Below, in pieces: positions 14,459 to 15,304 of a stretch of DNA of 15,304 bases. The notes under the pieces were generated by a model. That model saw only the letters and a list, made by a program, of their open reading frames with translations. It searched no databases and was not told where the DNA came from. Origin of the DNA: CAYJUM01 sp964478915. GTDB lineage: Bacteria; Nitrospirota; Nitrospiria; Nitrospirales; Nitrospiraceae. The position numbers and the translations under genes are program-made. Within the stretch, counting starts at the first letter, position 1, and each line of letters opens with the position of its first letter. The DNA lies in NCBI GenBank assembly GCA_964478915.1, contig CAYZKG010000069.1, positions 1 to 15,304 of the forward strand, in the 5' to 3' direction.

Positions 14459-15304
14459 GCTGGTGACACATCAGCTGGCAACCCCTTGCGATCCGTCCCG
14501 TGTCGTGGTGCTCGGAGCCACGGGGGCCGTGGGAAGCTCCCTGATGCCGTGGCTCAGCGCCCAGGCGATTGACGCCATCGGGCTTGGATCGGCTCAGGTC
14601 AACCTCTGCGACCCGAGCTCAGTCGACCTGCTCCGGCAGATGATCCGGCCTGACGACACACTGGTGATCCTCTCAGCTTGGACGCCGGACAAGGGTCGAG
14701 ATGTGTCAACCTTCATGAAGAATGTGACGATGGGACAACATCTGAGCCTGTTCCTTCAGCAGAGCCCGTGCGCCCATGTGATCTACCTGAGCTCTGACGC
14801 GGTCTATGCCGAAGGGTTGAGTCTGATTCGTGAGCCTTCCTGCGCCAGCCCCTCGACGCTGCATGGGCTGATGCATCTGGTGCGTGAGCACCTCTTCCGC
14901 GAGGTCCTGAGCCCGTCCAAGACGCCTTTGCTCATCTTGCGTCCGTGCGCGCTGTACGGCCCGACCGATGCCCATCAGGGATACGGACCCAATCGGTTCC
15001 TGCGCAGCGCGATCCGTGACCACACGATCAGCTTGTTCGGCGAGGGGGAAGAGCAACGTGACCACCTCTATCTTGACGATCTGAGTCGGCTCATCGGATC
15101 GTGCGTGCGGCAACGAACCTCCGGCCTTCTGAACGTGGCCACCGGATCGGCGGTATCCTTCGCAGCCGCGGCCAAGATGGTGGCCGAATTGCTGGAAGAG
15201 CCGGTGCGGATCATCTCGCGGCTTCGCCAGGGTCCTGTCACACACCGCTGTTTTGACGTCACGGCGCTGCAGCGGGCGTTTCCCTCGTTGCGCATGACGC
15301 CGCT
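14451..15304 (+). CDS. SDR-type NAD(P)-binding protein, truncated by the window end
   Basis: An open frame from the ATG at 14451 runs to the last base without a stop (284 complete codons plus two bases). VVVLGATGAVGSSL is a glycine-rich nucleotide-binding motif. LSSDAVYAEG resembles the SSxxVYG site, and LRPCALYGPTDAHQGYGPNRF plus RDHLYLDDLSRLIG match sugar-nucleotide SDRs. Where Tyr-x3-Lys is expected, the sequence reads LHGLMHLVRE, with His138 and His142. Either the dyad is replaced or the enzyme does not use normal SDR chemistry. GGAG lies 10 bases before the ATG. The start overlaps the previous gene by 8 bases. A role late in the same sugar pathway is inferred from position only. The 3' end is unknown. 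Confidence 0.75.
   Translation, partial: MPELVTHQLATPCDPSRVVVLGATGAVGSSLMPWLSAQAIDAIGLGSAQVNLCDPSSVDLLRQMIRPDDTLVILSAWTPDKGRDVSTFMKNVTMGQHLSLFLQQSPCAHVIYLSSDAVYAEGLSLIREPSCASPSTLHGLMHLVREHLFREVLSPSKTPLLILRPCALYGPTDAHQGYGPNRFLRSAIRDHTISLFGEGEEQRDHLYLDDLSRLIGSCVRQRTSGLLNVATGSAVSFAAAAKMVAELLEEPVRIISRLRQGPVTHRCFDVTALQRAFPSLRMTP

Noticed and set aside
1..15304. CRISPR arrays, tRNA or rRNA genes, insertion sequences
   Set aside because: No regularly spaced repeats, cloverleaf-like sequence or transposase motif was seen. Nearly all bases belong to coding genes.

Overview
The window is a stretch of a surface-polysaccharide or glycan locus from a GC-rich Gram-negative-type bacterium. It probably comes from a metagenome or draft assembly, because it contains a run of 10 Ns. 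The lineage cannot be fixed from sequence alone. The combination of a KdsB-like cytidylyltransferase, RfaE/HldE-like and GmhB-like heptose enzymes, an EPS-type winged-helix regulator and B12-type radical SAM enzymes would fit uncultivated environmental lineages such as Nitrospirota or Methylomirabilota, but this is only a guess. All genes are on the + strand.

Left part (1-3772). The C-terminal end of a UDP-glucuronate decarboxylase (UDP-xylose synthase) is followed by a polytopic GT39/ArnT-type glycosyltransferase whose start nearly touches the upstream stop. After a hairpin and a sigma70-like promoter comes a stand-alone B12-binding-domain radical SAM gene (2135-3772) with a strong ribosome binding site and visibly lower GC than its neighbours.

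Control region (3773-3970). This holds a terminator-like hairpin, a good promoter (TTGACA-16-TATAGT) and, just downstream, two copies of the palindrome GTTCA-N5-TGAAC spaced 22 bp centre to centre. They lie in the leader of a winged-helix regulator that also carries a C-terminal Rossmann-like domain. This looks like an autoregulated switch for everything downstream.

Operon (3971-15304, running off the window). Eleven genes follow one another with every junction overlapping (4 to 26 bp), with no intergenic base. They are: regulator, KdsB-family cytidylyltransferase, GmhB-like HAD-IIIA phosphatase, SDR epimerase, a nucleotidyltransferase-PfkB kinase fusion in the reverse order to HldE, a Gfo/Idh/MocA oxidoreductase, a UDP-glucose/GDP-mannose dehydrogenase homologue lacking the catalytic Cys and Lys, a Nudix hydrolase, a second radical SAM protein with a B12-like N-terminal domain (interrupted by the N run), a 4,6-dehydratase-type SDR, and a final SDR whose YxxxK dyad reads HxxxH and which is cut by the window end. 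The kinase, phosphatase and nucleotidyltransferase functions together resemble an NDP-heptose route. The added redox, radical SAM and dehydratase steps suggest a modified higher-carbon sugar donor that I cannot match to a described pathway. Two of the enzymes have altered active sites, so the chemistry is probably not the textbook reaction of their families.
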